Part shown: piece after piece, positions 1 through 5,756 of the stretch
Numbering within the stretch: the first letter of the stretch is position 1
Layout of the letters: every line of letters starts with the position of its first letter
Source of the DNA: a virus
IMG/VR virus record: IMGVR_UViG_3300009082_000005
Coordinates: 1 to 55,640 of that record
Length of the DNA: 55,640 bases
Direction: 5' to 3' (one strand)
Made by a program: the position numbers and the translations under genes
Notes under the pieces: model-generated
Told to the model about the DNA's origin: nothing
The model's input: only the letters and a program-made list of their open reading frames with translations
Database searches by the model: none

Positions 1-123
1 CGGTATAGCTGTTGTTTTGATGTTTTATTTTCTTAAAAATAATCATAGAGCAATGACCGACTTATTGAAACAAAATGCTGAATTAATTAATGAAATAAGA
101 GATATAAAGCTTGAACAAAAAGA
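1..123. repeat. Terminal direct repeat, left copy (circular genome overlap)
   Basis: Bases 1-123 are identical to 55518-55640. The repeat cuts through one open gene (the UviB/BhlA-like peptide), which is intact only when the two ends are joined. This is the normal signature of a circular or circularly permuted genome written out with a short assembly overlap, rather than a biological terminal repeat. A true short terminal repeat cannot be excluded from sequence alone. Confidence 0.93.
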
Positions 124-166
124 AATATATTCAATAGTTAAAAATTGCAAAAAAAATACTGGTTAG
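2..166 (+). CDS. UviB/BhlA-like holin-type peptide, 3' part (continues from 55486)
   Basis: This is the last 54 codons of a 65-residue protein whose first 11 codons lie at 55486-55517. The joined protein starts MNEILTFVTNNGIAVVLMF. It has one N-terminal hydrophobic segment (about residues 8-22) followed by a charged, probably coiled-coil region and ends at TAG 164-166. That layout is typical of the BhlA/UviB family, small membrane peptides with holin-like or bacteriocin-like roles in Clostridium and Bacillus phages. It sits between the amidase/MazG-like genes and a second holin, so a role in lysis is likely. Family assignment rests on length, topology and context. Confidence 0.75.
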   Translation, partial: GIAVVLMFYFLKNNHRAMTDLLKQNAELINEIRDIKLEQKEIYSIVKNCKKNTG

Positions 167-178
167 GAGGTATATATT

Positions 179-385
179 TTGTATAATAATAAGCAAGATA
201 GAATAAGAAGCAAAGCTGTTTGGGTATCTGTAATAAGTTTAATATTACTTATATTTAATAGCTTTGGAATATTTGAAAAAATTGGTGCAGATGAAACAGC
301 TTTTAAAACTATTTTTGAGATGATATTAACCATCCTAGTCGGCTTTGGAATCCTAAATAATCCTACAGATAAAGAAAATTTCTAA
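179..385 (+). CDS. Phage holin, phi-LC3 (phage_holin_1) type
   Basis: The protein has 68 residues, a TTG start at 179 and AGGAGG at 165-170, eight bases upstream. A basic N-terminus (DRIRSKAVW) precedes two hydrophobic segments (about residues 13-30 and 44-59). The end GFGILNNPTDKENF matches the GI-NDPT-type ending of phi-LC3 holins. Holins of this family form the timed membrane lesions that let the endolysin reach the cell wall. It lies 12 bases after the UviB-like gene, so the two form a lysis pair downstream of the amidase. Confidence 0.85.
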   Translation: MYNNKQDRIRSKAVWVSVISLILLIFNSFGIFEKIGADETAFKTIFEMILTILVGFGILNNPTDKENF

Positions 386-444
386 AATTATTTGACATTA
401 TAATTTAGTTATTATATATTGTTTATGTAAGTTTCAATCTTTGC

Positions 445-474
445 AGTACCATCCATTAAAACAAGGATTGAAAC
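445..474 (+). ncRNA. CRISPR-repeat-like unit 1
   Basis: This 30-base unit ends in AACAAGGATTGAAAC, with GATTGAAAC at 466-474. Length and 3' end resemble type I/III CRISPR repeats. No identical copy lies nearby, so it is not an ordinary array repeat. The upstream GTTTCAATC at 431-439 is its inverted partner. A solitary-repeat (Racr-like) role is inferred from form only. Confidence 0.4.
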
Positions 475-476
475 AA

Positions 477-506
477 ATTTAAACTACTCCGTAAGGAGAC
501 GAAAAC
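477..506 (+). ncRNA. CRISPR-repeat-like unit 2 with GTAA-loop hairpin
   Basis: This 30-base unit contains CTCC-GTAA-GGAG (487-498) followed by ACGAAAAC. The hairpin plus GAC..AAAC end resembles repeats of several type III systems. It differs from units 1 and 3, so the three are not diverged copies of one repeat in any obvious way, although units 2 and 3 share the CC-GTAAGG core. The role is inferred from form only. Confidence 0.4.
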
Positions 507-521
507 ACTATAATTTATAAT

Positions 522-551
522 TTAATCCCCGTAAGGGGACATGATTGAAAC
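522..551 (+). ncRNA. CRISPR-repeat-like unit 3 with GTAA-loop hairpin
   Basis: This unit contains TCCCC-GTAA-GGGGA (526-539) followed by CATGATTGAAAC. It shares the GTAA tetraloop and the AAAC end with unit 2, and GATTGAAAC with unit 1. The ends of units 1-2 and 2-3 are 32 and 45 bases apart, too irregular for a normal repeat-spacer array. The role is inferred from form only. Confidence 0.4.
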
Positions 552-577
552 TTACATAATAATTTAGGTGCACTCTA

Positions 578-642
578 GATTGTTATTGTAAAAGGTCTTA
601 CGTCACAGGGTATTTTTACAAGTTAAATGCTAGTTAACAATC
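578..642. other. Nested inverted repeats in the non-coding region after the lysis genes
   Basis: The outer arms are GATTGTTA (578-585) and TAACAATC (635-642). The inner arms are TTGTAAAA (586-593) and TTTTACAA (614-621), both perfect, with a 20-base apical loop that includes TTACGTCACAGGG. The layout suits a structured RNA or paired recombinase-binding sites (attP candidate). No coding potential is seen. Confidence 0.45.
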
Positions 643-650
643 GTTCTTTA

Positions 651-694
651 AAAAAAGTTCTCTTTTATTTATGCCATTGGGAACTTTTTTGTTA
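651..694 (+). terminator. Rho-independent terminator after the lysis cassette
   Basis: AAAAAAGTTC (651-660) pairs with GAACTTTTTT (681-690), extended by a wobble pair and a C-G pair, with an 18-20-base loop. It ends plus-strand late transcription and any RNA made from the structured region upstream. Confidence 0.7.
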
Positions 695-703
695 TATATG
701 GCA

Positions 704-734
704 AAAAAATAACCAGGTTACCTGGTTATTTTTT
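704..734. terminator. Bidirectional terminator between converging operons
   Basis: A perfect 14-bp stem (AAAAAATAACCAGG at 704-717, complement at 721-734) has a 3-base loop and A/T tracts on both sides. It separates the rightward late operon from the leftward lysogeny operon. The TAA stop of the 733-1023 gene lies inside it. Confidence 0.85.
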
Positions 735-1023
735 ATATTATATTTGTATTTTTTACTTTAGCTTGAAATGTTATTGGGTATTGGCTATCTACAATACCCT
801 CTATCAGTACATTCAATTCTCCTGCTATGTCATAGATGTCTAAATTTTTATATATCATTTCTTCATATTTAGAGCCTTTTTTGAAATCTTTTACATACCA
901 TTTTCCATTTTCAAATTTATTATAAGAATAATTATCCATGATTACATGTCCATCATATTCTTTGATTATGTCGTCTATTATGCCTAATAAACAATCTCTG
1001 AAAAACGATTTTTTATTTGTCAT
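733..1023 (-). CDS. Conserved small phage protein, function unknown
   Basis: The protein has 96 residues, starting MTNKKSFFRD. I chose the ATG at 1023 rather than the in-frame GTG at 1032 because AAAGGG lies directly against the GTG but about eight bases before the ATG. It is soluble, mixed alpha/beta in appearance, with no motif I recognise. It is the last gene of the leftward operon, after the integrase and a one-helix membrane protein, so it may be expressed in the lysogen. Its stop codon sits in the terminator stem. Confidence 0.7.
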   Translation of the reverse strand: MTNKKSFFRDCLLGIIDDIIKEYDGHVIMDNYSYNKFENGKWYVKDFKKGSKYEEMIYKNLDIYDIAGELNVLIEGIVDSQYPITFQAKVKNTNII

Positions 1024-1064
1024 CTTCTTCACCCTTTCTATTTATATTAAAAATATAAGTTGTT

Positions 1065-1253
1065 TTATTCTTTTTTAGATTTTTTAATAAATCCTTCAAT
1101 ATCCTTCAAAGATATAAAATTATTTTCCTTTTTGTTTAAAATAGTTAAAACTATTACTACAATAACAAAAATTATTCCCTTCCAACTTATGAAAAAATCT
1201 AATAATAAATTACCTACTTGACTTTTTTCCAATTTATCAATTATATGTTCCAT
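1065..1253 (-). CDS. Small single-pass membrane protein
   Basis: The protein has 62 residues, with an amphipathic N-terminus, one clear transmembrane segment (about residues 28-40, IIFVIVVIVLTIL) and a basic tail ending KKSKKE. AAAGGAA precedes the ATG at good spacing. It lies between the integrase and the last gene of the lysogeny operon. Small membrane proteins in that position are often superinfection-exclusion or lysogenic-conversion factors. No specific function can be assigned. Confidence 0.75.
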   Translation of the reverse strand: MEHIIDKLEKSQVGNLLLDFFISWKGIIFVIVVIVLTILNKKENNFISLKDIEGFIKKSKKE

Positions 1254-1268
1254 TTTTAAATTCCTTTC

Positions 1269-2018
1269 TTATATATCAAATTTTGTCCCAGATAAATCTA
1301 TTTCTCTGTCATTTTCGTCGATGTATATATTTAATGTTTTAGTATTCTCATGTCCAAGATACTTTCTTAATAGTTCTTTTCGTTCTTCTTCACTTTTAGC
1401 AGAATATCTTAGATTAATAGTTTTTGCGGCCACTTTTCTTAATTTATGTGTTTTAAACCCTAAATTCCAGGCTTTTACTCTAAGAGTGCTCTCAGAGTAA
1501 AACATAATGCCTTTTCTTTCTTCAAGGTTTTGGAGTTCTCTAGATAACCAGGCATCTTTTAGAATCGTCGATACTTTCCTACTTTTTCCGCCCTTAGAAT
1601 CTCTTACAGTTACAAATACTTTTCCATCTTTAAATTCTATATCATTTTTTGTAAGTTTTGAAACTTCCCCTATTCTCAGGCCCGCCAATTGTTGAAGTCG
1701 AAAAGCTAATTTAATTCTTTTATTTTTTATAGCATTTATTTTCTTATTTACTGTAGATATTTTTGTAATAGTCTTTGCAGATCTTTTTTTAACTGTTTTT
1801 TTCTGCATATCAGATAATTCATTGATATTTTTATGAAAATATATATCATGAAACTTATAATAATACTTTAGAGCGTTTTTAGTTTGACATATGTATTCCT
1901 TACTTTTGCCTTCTAAACTATTATTTCGATAGAATTTTAGTCTATTGTAATATGTTGTTGCTGTCTGTTTTGATATTCCTTTTTTATTTAGATATTCAAG
2001 ATACTCATTTTTAGTCAA
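1269..2018 (-). CDS. int: Tyrosine recombinase (phage integrase)
   Basis: The protein has 249 residues. An N-terminal SAM-like core-binding region (KNEYLEYLNKKGISKQTATTYYNRL) precedes a catalytic domain carrying the family signature: Arg in GLRIGEVSKL, H-x-L-R in THKLRK, LGH in KYLGHENT, and the nucleophile Tyr in TLNIYID. I prefer the TTG at 2018 because GGAGG sits eight bases upstream. The ATG at 2033 would place that site inside the gene. It catalyses integration and excision between attP and the host attB. It is encoded leftward after the FtsK-like gene. It is the only one of the phage's three tyrosine recombinases with an N-terminal arm/core-binding part. Confidence 0.9.
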   Translation of the reverse strand: MTKNEYLEYLNKKGISKQTATTYYNRLKFYRNNSLEGKSKEYICQTKNALKYYYKFHDIYFHKNINELSDMQKKTVKKRSAKTITKISTVNKKINAIKNKRIKLAFRLQQLAGLRIGEVSKLTKNDIEFKDGKVFVTVRDSKGGKSRKVSTILKDAWLSRELQNLEERKGIMFYSESTLRVKAWNLGFKTHKLRKVAAKTINLRYSAKSEEERKELLRKYLGHENTKTLNIYIDENDREIDLSGTKFDI

Positions 2019-2042
2019 AAAAATATCCTCCATTTCGTTCCG

Positions 2043-2109
2043 TCACTATAAAAAAATATATCAGGTGGTCGGCTACCCCTCCCACCTATATATATATTAT
2101 ATATAGTGA
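2043..2109. other. Double inverted repeat between ftsK-like gene and integrase: terminator or recombination site
   Basis: The outer arms TCACTATA (2043-2050) and TATAGTGA (2102-2109) enclose inner arms AGGTGG (2063-2068) and CCACCT (2082-2087). Read on the minus strand, the inner hairpin is followed by GATATATTTTTTTAT, which fits a terminator for the gene ending at 2220. The short GC-rich island in an AT-rich gap and the symmetrical outer arms also fit a recombinase or single-strand-origin site. The sequence cannot decide. Confidence 0.45.
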
Positions 2110-2219
2110 TAACCGTTATTTTTTTTATAATGCTCTATCTATTGTTAATAGTAATATTTAGGTATTTATTTTATTAATGAGTAAAGCTGTTGTCAATTAC
2201 TTTTATTTTTATTTGTCTT

Positions 2220-3395
2220 TTAATCCAGCTCTATATCTATAGTTTCAATATCATTTTCAATTTCTGTATTCCCTTTTACAATTTTCAAATCATTTTTGGC
2301 TAATTTTTTATTTTTAATTTCAGATAATGTTTCCTTATCCCAGAAAAAAACCTGTGTTTCAATAAAATTAGTACCTTGCATTACTATTGCCCTTCCCTTG
2401 ATGTCTTGAAGCTCACTAGCTATTTTACTATTTAAAACTATACTACTAGTCGTATGTATAGATTTAAAGCAGACACGCCCGCCGAACTGGTCACGTGTTT
2501 GACCTTCGAGAATATTAACGTCTGGTCGTTGAGTTCCGCAAATTAAATTTACCCCAAACGCACGCCCTAACCTTGCAATAGATTTAATATTATTCTCGAT
2601 ATCCTTTTTCAATTGCTTTACTTCCTTTTCAGATAATCCATCAACCTCAAAAATCTCCATTGCTTCGCCTAACTCATCGATAAATAGATATTGCCTTTTT
2701 AAATTTTCCCCTGTAAATTGGTTATATTCCTGTAAGTTTTCAGCTCCTATATTTATAAACAGTTGTTGCCTTATCTTAATTTCTTTTCTAAATTGCAGTA
2801 ATACATTAAGTAGTTCTGTATGTTCTGTTATTACATCTGCTTTATTCATAAATCTTATTGTATCTACTCCACCCTTAAAATCTGCTACATAACATCTGCA
2901 ACCATATTTTAAACATTGAAATACTATTAACTGTATCAATTTTGTCTTACCAGTTCCGGGCATCCCTCCAACTAATAAATTAGAATTTACATTAAAGTCT
3001 ACAGTAATTAATTTACCTGTTTTAATGTCTTTTCCAATGTTAAATATTCCGTCTTTAATGAGATATTTATTATCCCACTTTATAATATTTTCTAACTCCA
3101 TCATCTTTCTAGCTCTTTCTTTACTTTCAATTACCCGTTTTAGTCTCAAAATTTCATTTTCTTGTGATTTTCTTTTCTCAGTATAAGTAACTTTGCCTAT
3201 AATCCAAGCTGGCATTTTAAAAAATATATAATATGGCATCTTCAATATGATCATAAAAGTTTCCCATTGTTCCTCATTTTCTTGGTGCCTTTTTCTTGAA
3301 AACTCTATATCTGCAATTTCTTGCTTATCAAGAGTTTTTTTATTTTGTTTTTGTTTTTCCTCGTATAGTTCCATTTTAGATTTATTATTTTCCAT
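2220..3395 (-). CDS. FtsK/HerA-like DNA translocase ATPase
   Basis: The protein has 391 residues. The N-terminal 95 residues are coiled coil with a short hydrophobic patch (MPYYIFFKMPAWIIGK), suggesting membrane association. The ATPase core follows: Walker A GGMPGTGKTK (about residues 143-152), Walker B YLFIDELGE (about 245), and GTQRPDVN as a sensor-like strand. This matches the FtsK/SpoIIIE family seen in ICEBs1/Tn916-type coupling proteins. The ATG at 3395 is preferred over the TTG at 3407 because GAGGTG lies six bases before it. The gene overlaps the membrane protein upstream, a likely partner. No relaxase is present, so conjugation is unlikely. Segregation or moving DNA in the lysogen are possibilities. 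Confidence 0.8.
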   Translation of the reverse strand: MENNKSKMELYEEKQKQNKKTLDKQEIADIEFSRKRHQENEEQWETFMIILKMPYYIFFKMPAWIIGKVTYTEKRKSQENEILRLKRVIESKERARKMMELENIIKWDNKYLIKDGIFNIGKDIKTGKLITVDFNVNSNLLVGGMPGTGKTKLIQLIVFQCLKYGCRCYVADFKGGVDTIRFMNKADVITEHTELLNVLLQFRKEIKIRQQLFINIGAENLQEYNQFTGENLKRQYLFIDELGEAMEIFEVDGLSEKEVKQLKKDIENNIKSIARLGRAFGVNLICGTQRPDVNILEGQTRDQFGGRVCFKSIHTTSSIVLNSKIASELQDIKGRAIVMQGTNFIETQVFFWDKETLSEIKNKKLAKNDLKIVKGNTEIENDIETIDIELD

Positions 3396-3403
3396 ATCAC
3401 ACC

Positions 3404-4378
3404 TCAATTTAATTCAATTTCGTTAATTACAAATGTCTTATTTTTAGTTGTTTCAATAAATCCTTGGTTAGTTAACTCCCTTTTTGCTGACTGTATTATG
3501 CTTTTTTGAAGTCCAGTTATTTCAACCAGCTTTGGTATGCTTGGAGATACTCCATTTACTTGATTTTCATTTATAGCTTTTTTTACAATTTCTATTTGCT
3601 CATTATTTGCCTTGACAAATTCATAAGGTTCTTTATTTTCTAAATCACTGTCATATGTTAATTTATTGTTTGAAGTATTTGCCTTGACAAATGATTCACT
3701 GGATTCATTATTTAATAATTTTATTTCTTTGTTCATTTCTACAATTTTTATATCATCATGTTTATCAACTTTTACACCTACAACCTTTTTATGTAAGTTA
3801 TCAATCACACGCTCAGGTATAACAGTTACAATTTCCTTTATTTTTTCAAAGTTTGTTTCTGCTGAAGATATTTTATTTTTTCTATCCATGTCCTTTTCAA
3901 GAAAGAGAACCGGAGCAAGCATAGGAAGAAATATAATAAATGCTTCAACCAAAATTGATAGAGACATAGTTGATACAAACTGAGCAAATTGTAGTGGTAT
4001 AATTTTAAGTATAGGAATATATGTATATAAAAGAGTTACAACATTACTAGCAGGTGAACGTTCTATTTCTCCACCACTCATGAAAAAATACATTGATGCC
4101 ATAATTGATAAGAAAAAACAAATTTTAAGATAATATAATACTTTCTTTTCTCTTTTTATATCCCTGTACTGCATAAATGGATAACTAGCAGCTAATATTA
4201 TTTTTATAAATTCAAGCATTCCTGCTAATCCACCCATTGCCCACATATTCCATCCTGTCTGGCTCTGTGCATAAAATACAATTGAAAAATATCCAGATAA
4301 AATTGCTAATAATAAAGCACTTATATAACAAATAACTGCAAAAAATACTTTTGGTATAGTTATAAAAAACTTCTTCAT
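3404..4378 (-). CDS. Four-helix membrane protein with C-terminal winged-helix-like domain
   Basis: The protein has 324 residues. Four hydrophobic segments occupy roughly residues 10-36, 44-66, 82-103 and 124-158. They are followed by a long charged linker and a C-terminal stretch (PSIPKLVEITGLQKSIIQSAKRELTNQGFIE) that looks like a winged helix-turn-helix. The ATG at 4378 follows GGGGTGAAGAT. The stop codon overlaps the start region of the FtsK-like gene, so the two are translationally coupled and probably form a membrane-anchored translocase pair. I do not recognise a named family. Confidence 0.75.
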   Translation of the reverse strand: MKKFFITIPKVFFAVICYISALLLAILSGYFSIVFYAQSQTGWNMWAMGGLAGMLEFIKIILAASYPFMQYRDIKREKKVLYYLKICFFLSIMASMYFFMSGGEIERSPASNVVTLLYTYIPILKIIPLQFAQFVSTMSLSILVEAFIIFLPMLAPVLFLEKDMDRKNKISSAETNFEKIKEIVTVIPERVIDNLHKKVVGVKVDKHDDIKIVEMNKEIKLLNNESSESFVKANTSNNKLTYDSDLENKEPYEFVKANNEQIEIVKKAINENQVNGVSPSIPKLVEITGLQKSIIQSAKRELTNQGFIETTKNKTFVINEIELN

Positions 4379-4563
4379 ATCTTCACCCCATATAACATTA
4401 ATATTTTCTTGATTGCTTTTTCTGATGTAATTTTCCCAGAAAGAAAATTTCTGGTAATTATTCTTCCTGCAATTGAAGGATAACAATTTTCAATTGCCAA
4501 TGTTCCAGCGATATTTCTTTCTATAAAAAAGATTTCTTGATTTGTTAATGAAATTTTATTCAT
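4375..4563 (-). CDS. VbhA-like antitoxin (Fic inhibitor) family, orphan
   Basis: The protein has 62 residues: an N-terminal helix with NQEIFFIERNIAGTLAIENCYPS, then FLSGKITSEKAIKKIL. This matches the antitoxin_VbhA domain pattern. T21-L-A-I-E25-N26 fits the (S/T)xxxE(G/N) inhibitory motif by which these proteins block Fic AMP-transferases. AGGGGTG precedes the ATG at 4563. No Fic protein (HxFx(D/E)GN) is visible in the window. It may inhibit a host Fic toxin, or be an exapted small regulator of the downstream membrane/FtsK pair, whose start it overlaps. Family call moderate, function inferred. Confidence 0.55.
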   Translation of the reverse strand: MNKISLTNQEIFFIERNIAGTLAIENCYPSIAGRIITRNFLSGKITSEKAIKKILMLYGVKI

Positions 4564-4669
4564 AAAAAACACCCCTTCCAGAATATTGTATTTTTACTCC
4601 AGGGGTTATATAATATCCCTAGAGGTATTATTGATTTAGCAGTGTTTTAATTTGTCAGGTTAGGCACTG

Positions 4670-4828
4670 CTATTTCAATTTTCTTTTTAATTCTTCTTCA
4701 TCCCTTAACAAATTGCTGTCATATTCTACAGTTTTATTGCCAAGTATAATCTTTTGAATTTCTTTTTCTTTTTGTTTATTTTTTTTAGTATAATTTAAAT
4801 ACTTAAATAATTTCCAAATCGAAATCAT
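4670..4828 (-). CDS. Small basic protein, function unknown
   Basis: The protein has 52 residues, beginning MISIWKLFKYLNYTKKN and ending in a charged helix. AAAGGA lies seven bases before the ATG. It is second in the leftward operon, between the RHH gene and the VbhA-like gene. Codon use and the ribosome site support translation. No family recognised. Confidence 0.6.
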   Translation of the reverse strand: MISIWKLFKYLNYTKKNKQKEKEIQKIILGNKTVEYDSNLLRDEEELKRKLK

Positions 4829-4897
4829 GTCAATTCCTTTTCTTATGCAAAGTAATCATAATTTACACTTGATTGCCCACATATAAATTATAATTAC

Positions 4898-5071
4898 TTA
4901 TATATCCCTTTCTATTACACTAACTAATTTAAAAATGTCTTTAACTCCAAACTTTTTAATGATAATTCTGGTTAATACCTTCAACGCCAAAGTTTTATTT
5001 GGTTGTTTTTCCCAGAATTCTATTACATCATTATCCAAGTCTTTATTTAATCTTATATTTAAATTTCTCAT
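4898..5071 (-). CDS. Ribbon-helix-helix-like protein at the head of the lysogeny operon
   Basis: The protein has 57 residues. It begins MRNLNIRLNKDLDNDVIEFW, a beta strand followed by a helix as in RHH (Arc/CopG) repressors, then a second and third helix. GGAGG lies 13 bases and AAGG two bases before the ATG. It is the first gene after the 5099-5127 promoter and so could regulate that promoter or the opposed one at 5230. RHH assignment comes from pattern only. Confidence 0.6.
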   Translation of the reverse strand: MRNLNIRLNKDLDNDVIEFWEKQPNKTLALKVLTRIIIKKFGVKDIFKLVSVIERDI

Positions 5072-5098
5072 ACCTTAATTATCCTCCATTATGTAATA

Positions 5099-5127
5099 AT
5101 TATACAACAATGTATCGCAAAATGCAA
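5099..5127 (-). promoter_or_regulatory. Leftward promoter of the lysogeny operon
   Basis: On the minus strand, TTGCAT (5127-5122), 17 bases, then TATAAT (5104-5099) form a near-consensus sigma-A promoter 28 bases before the RHH gene. Together with 5230-5258 it makes a divergent promoter pair typical of a phage genetic switch. Confidence 0.75.
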
Positions 5128-5304
5128 CACAATAAAATCAAATAAAAAAATCTAAAAATATTATATTATAAATAAAATTCAAATATTTTAATTTTAAATT
5201 AAATATTGTTTTAAAATTATAAATAAATATTGACGGTATTCTTTTTATAAATTACAATATTAAAAATAGTATTATTTTTATTTTATTTATAAGGAGTGTT
5301 TATT
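5128..5304. promoter_or_regulatory. Divergent intergenic switch region with rightward promoter
   Basis: TTGACG (5230-5235), 17 bases and TACAAT (5253-5258) form a rightward promoter for the HTH gene at 5305. The rest is very AT-rich with several ATTTTAAATTAAAT-like short repeats that may be operators, though none stands out as a clean palindrome. Confidence 0.65.
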
Positions 5305-5517
5305 ATGAATGCAGATTACAAAGATAAAATAAGAGCATTTATGATTTTAAAGAAACTTAATAGGGAAGATGTATCTAAAGAAATCGGTATATGCAAAACT
5401 AGTTTTTGTCTTAAATTAAATGGGCATAATGAATTTTTAATTTCAGAAGCCATAAAATTGGCTAAAATTCTCGGATGTACAATAGATGATATTTTTGGAG
5501 AAAACGAAGCAGCTTGA
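5305..5517 (+). CDS. Cro/C1-type HTH regulator
   Basis: The protein has 70 residues, almost entirely one XRE-like HTH: KIRAFMILKKLNREDVSKEIGICKTSFCLKL, then IKLAKILGCTIDDIF. AAGGAG lies eight bases before ATG 5305, so I use this start and not the GTG at 5296. It is the first rightward gene of the divergent pair and is followed by a terminator, as expected for a Cro-like or anti-repressor-like switch protein binding the 5128-5304 region. Confidence 0.8.
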   Translation: MNADYKDKIRAFMILKKLNREDVSKEIGICKTSFCLKLNGHNEFLISEAIKLAKILGCTIDDIFGENEAA

Positions 5518-5541
5518 AATTTAAATAAAAAACAATAGCAA

Positions 5542-5583
5542 AAAGAAGTGTCCTCCACATCCAGGCAACACTTCTTTAAAAAT
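5542..5583 (+). terminator. Terminator after the Cro/C1-like gene
   Basis: AAAGAAGTGT (5542-5551) pairs perfectly with ACACTTCTTT (5568-5577), with a 16-base loop. The following tract is A-rich, so it may also work for leftward transcripts (T run on the minus strand). The remaining 170 bases up to 5756 hold no gene, and I saw no convincing promoter there. Confidence 0.65.
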
Positions 5584-5756
5584 ATTATTTTCACAAATTT
5601 TATTATTGCAATTATAAATTAATATTTTTGCAACATTTTCTTAATATACTACTTTTTAAATTTAACATAATTTAGAAATAAAGTCAAATTTAAAATTGAA
5701 AATAATATAAATTTAAATAATTAAGATAAATAATTCAAGTTTTAAGGAGAAAAGTT

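Larger units (their letters stand above)
423..559. repeat. 17-bp perfect inverted repeat enclosing CRISPR-repeat-like elements
   Basis: The arm at 423-439 (TTATGTAAGTTTCAATC) is the exact reverse complement of 543-559. The 103 bases between hold two small hairpins with GTAA tetraloops: CTCC/GGAG at 87-98 after base 400, and TCCCC/GGGGA at 526-539. The arms contain GTTTCAATC/GATTGAAAC, the commonest terminal motif of CRISPR repeats. The element is non-coding, lies after the holin and before two terminators, and could fold as one RNA with a long closing helix. An attachment site is an alternative, since many Firmicute prophages carry attP between the lysis genes and the integrase. Confidence 0.75.

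Noticed and set aside
423-559. An ordinary short CRISPR array
   Set aside because: The three repeat-like units differ in sequence and spacing (32 and 45 bases between ends), and no cas gene is adjacent, so it is not a standard array. The decoy-RNA idea is kept as a hypothesis.
1507-1695. Plus-strand open frame inside the integrase gene
   Set aside because: It lies fully opposite a recognised gene and has no ribosome site.
2220-3395. Evidence for a conjugative element
   Set aside because: The FtsK-like ATPase resembles coupling proteins, but no relaxase, oriT-like nick site or mating-pair genes are present, and the rest is a complete phage.
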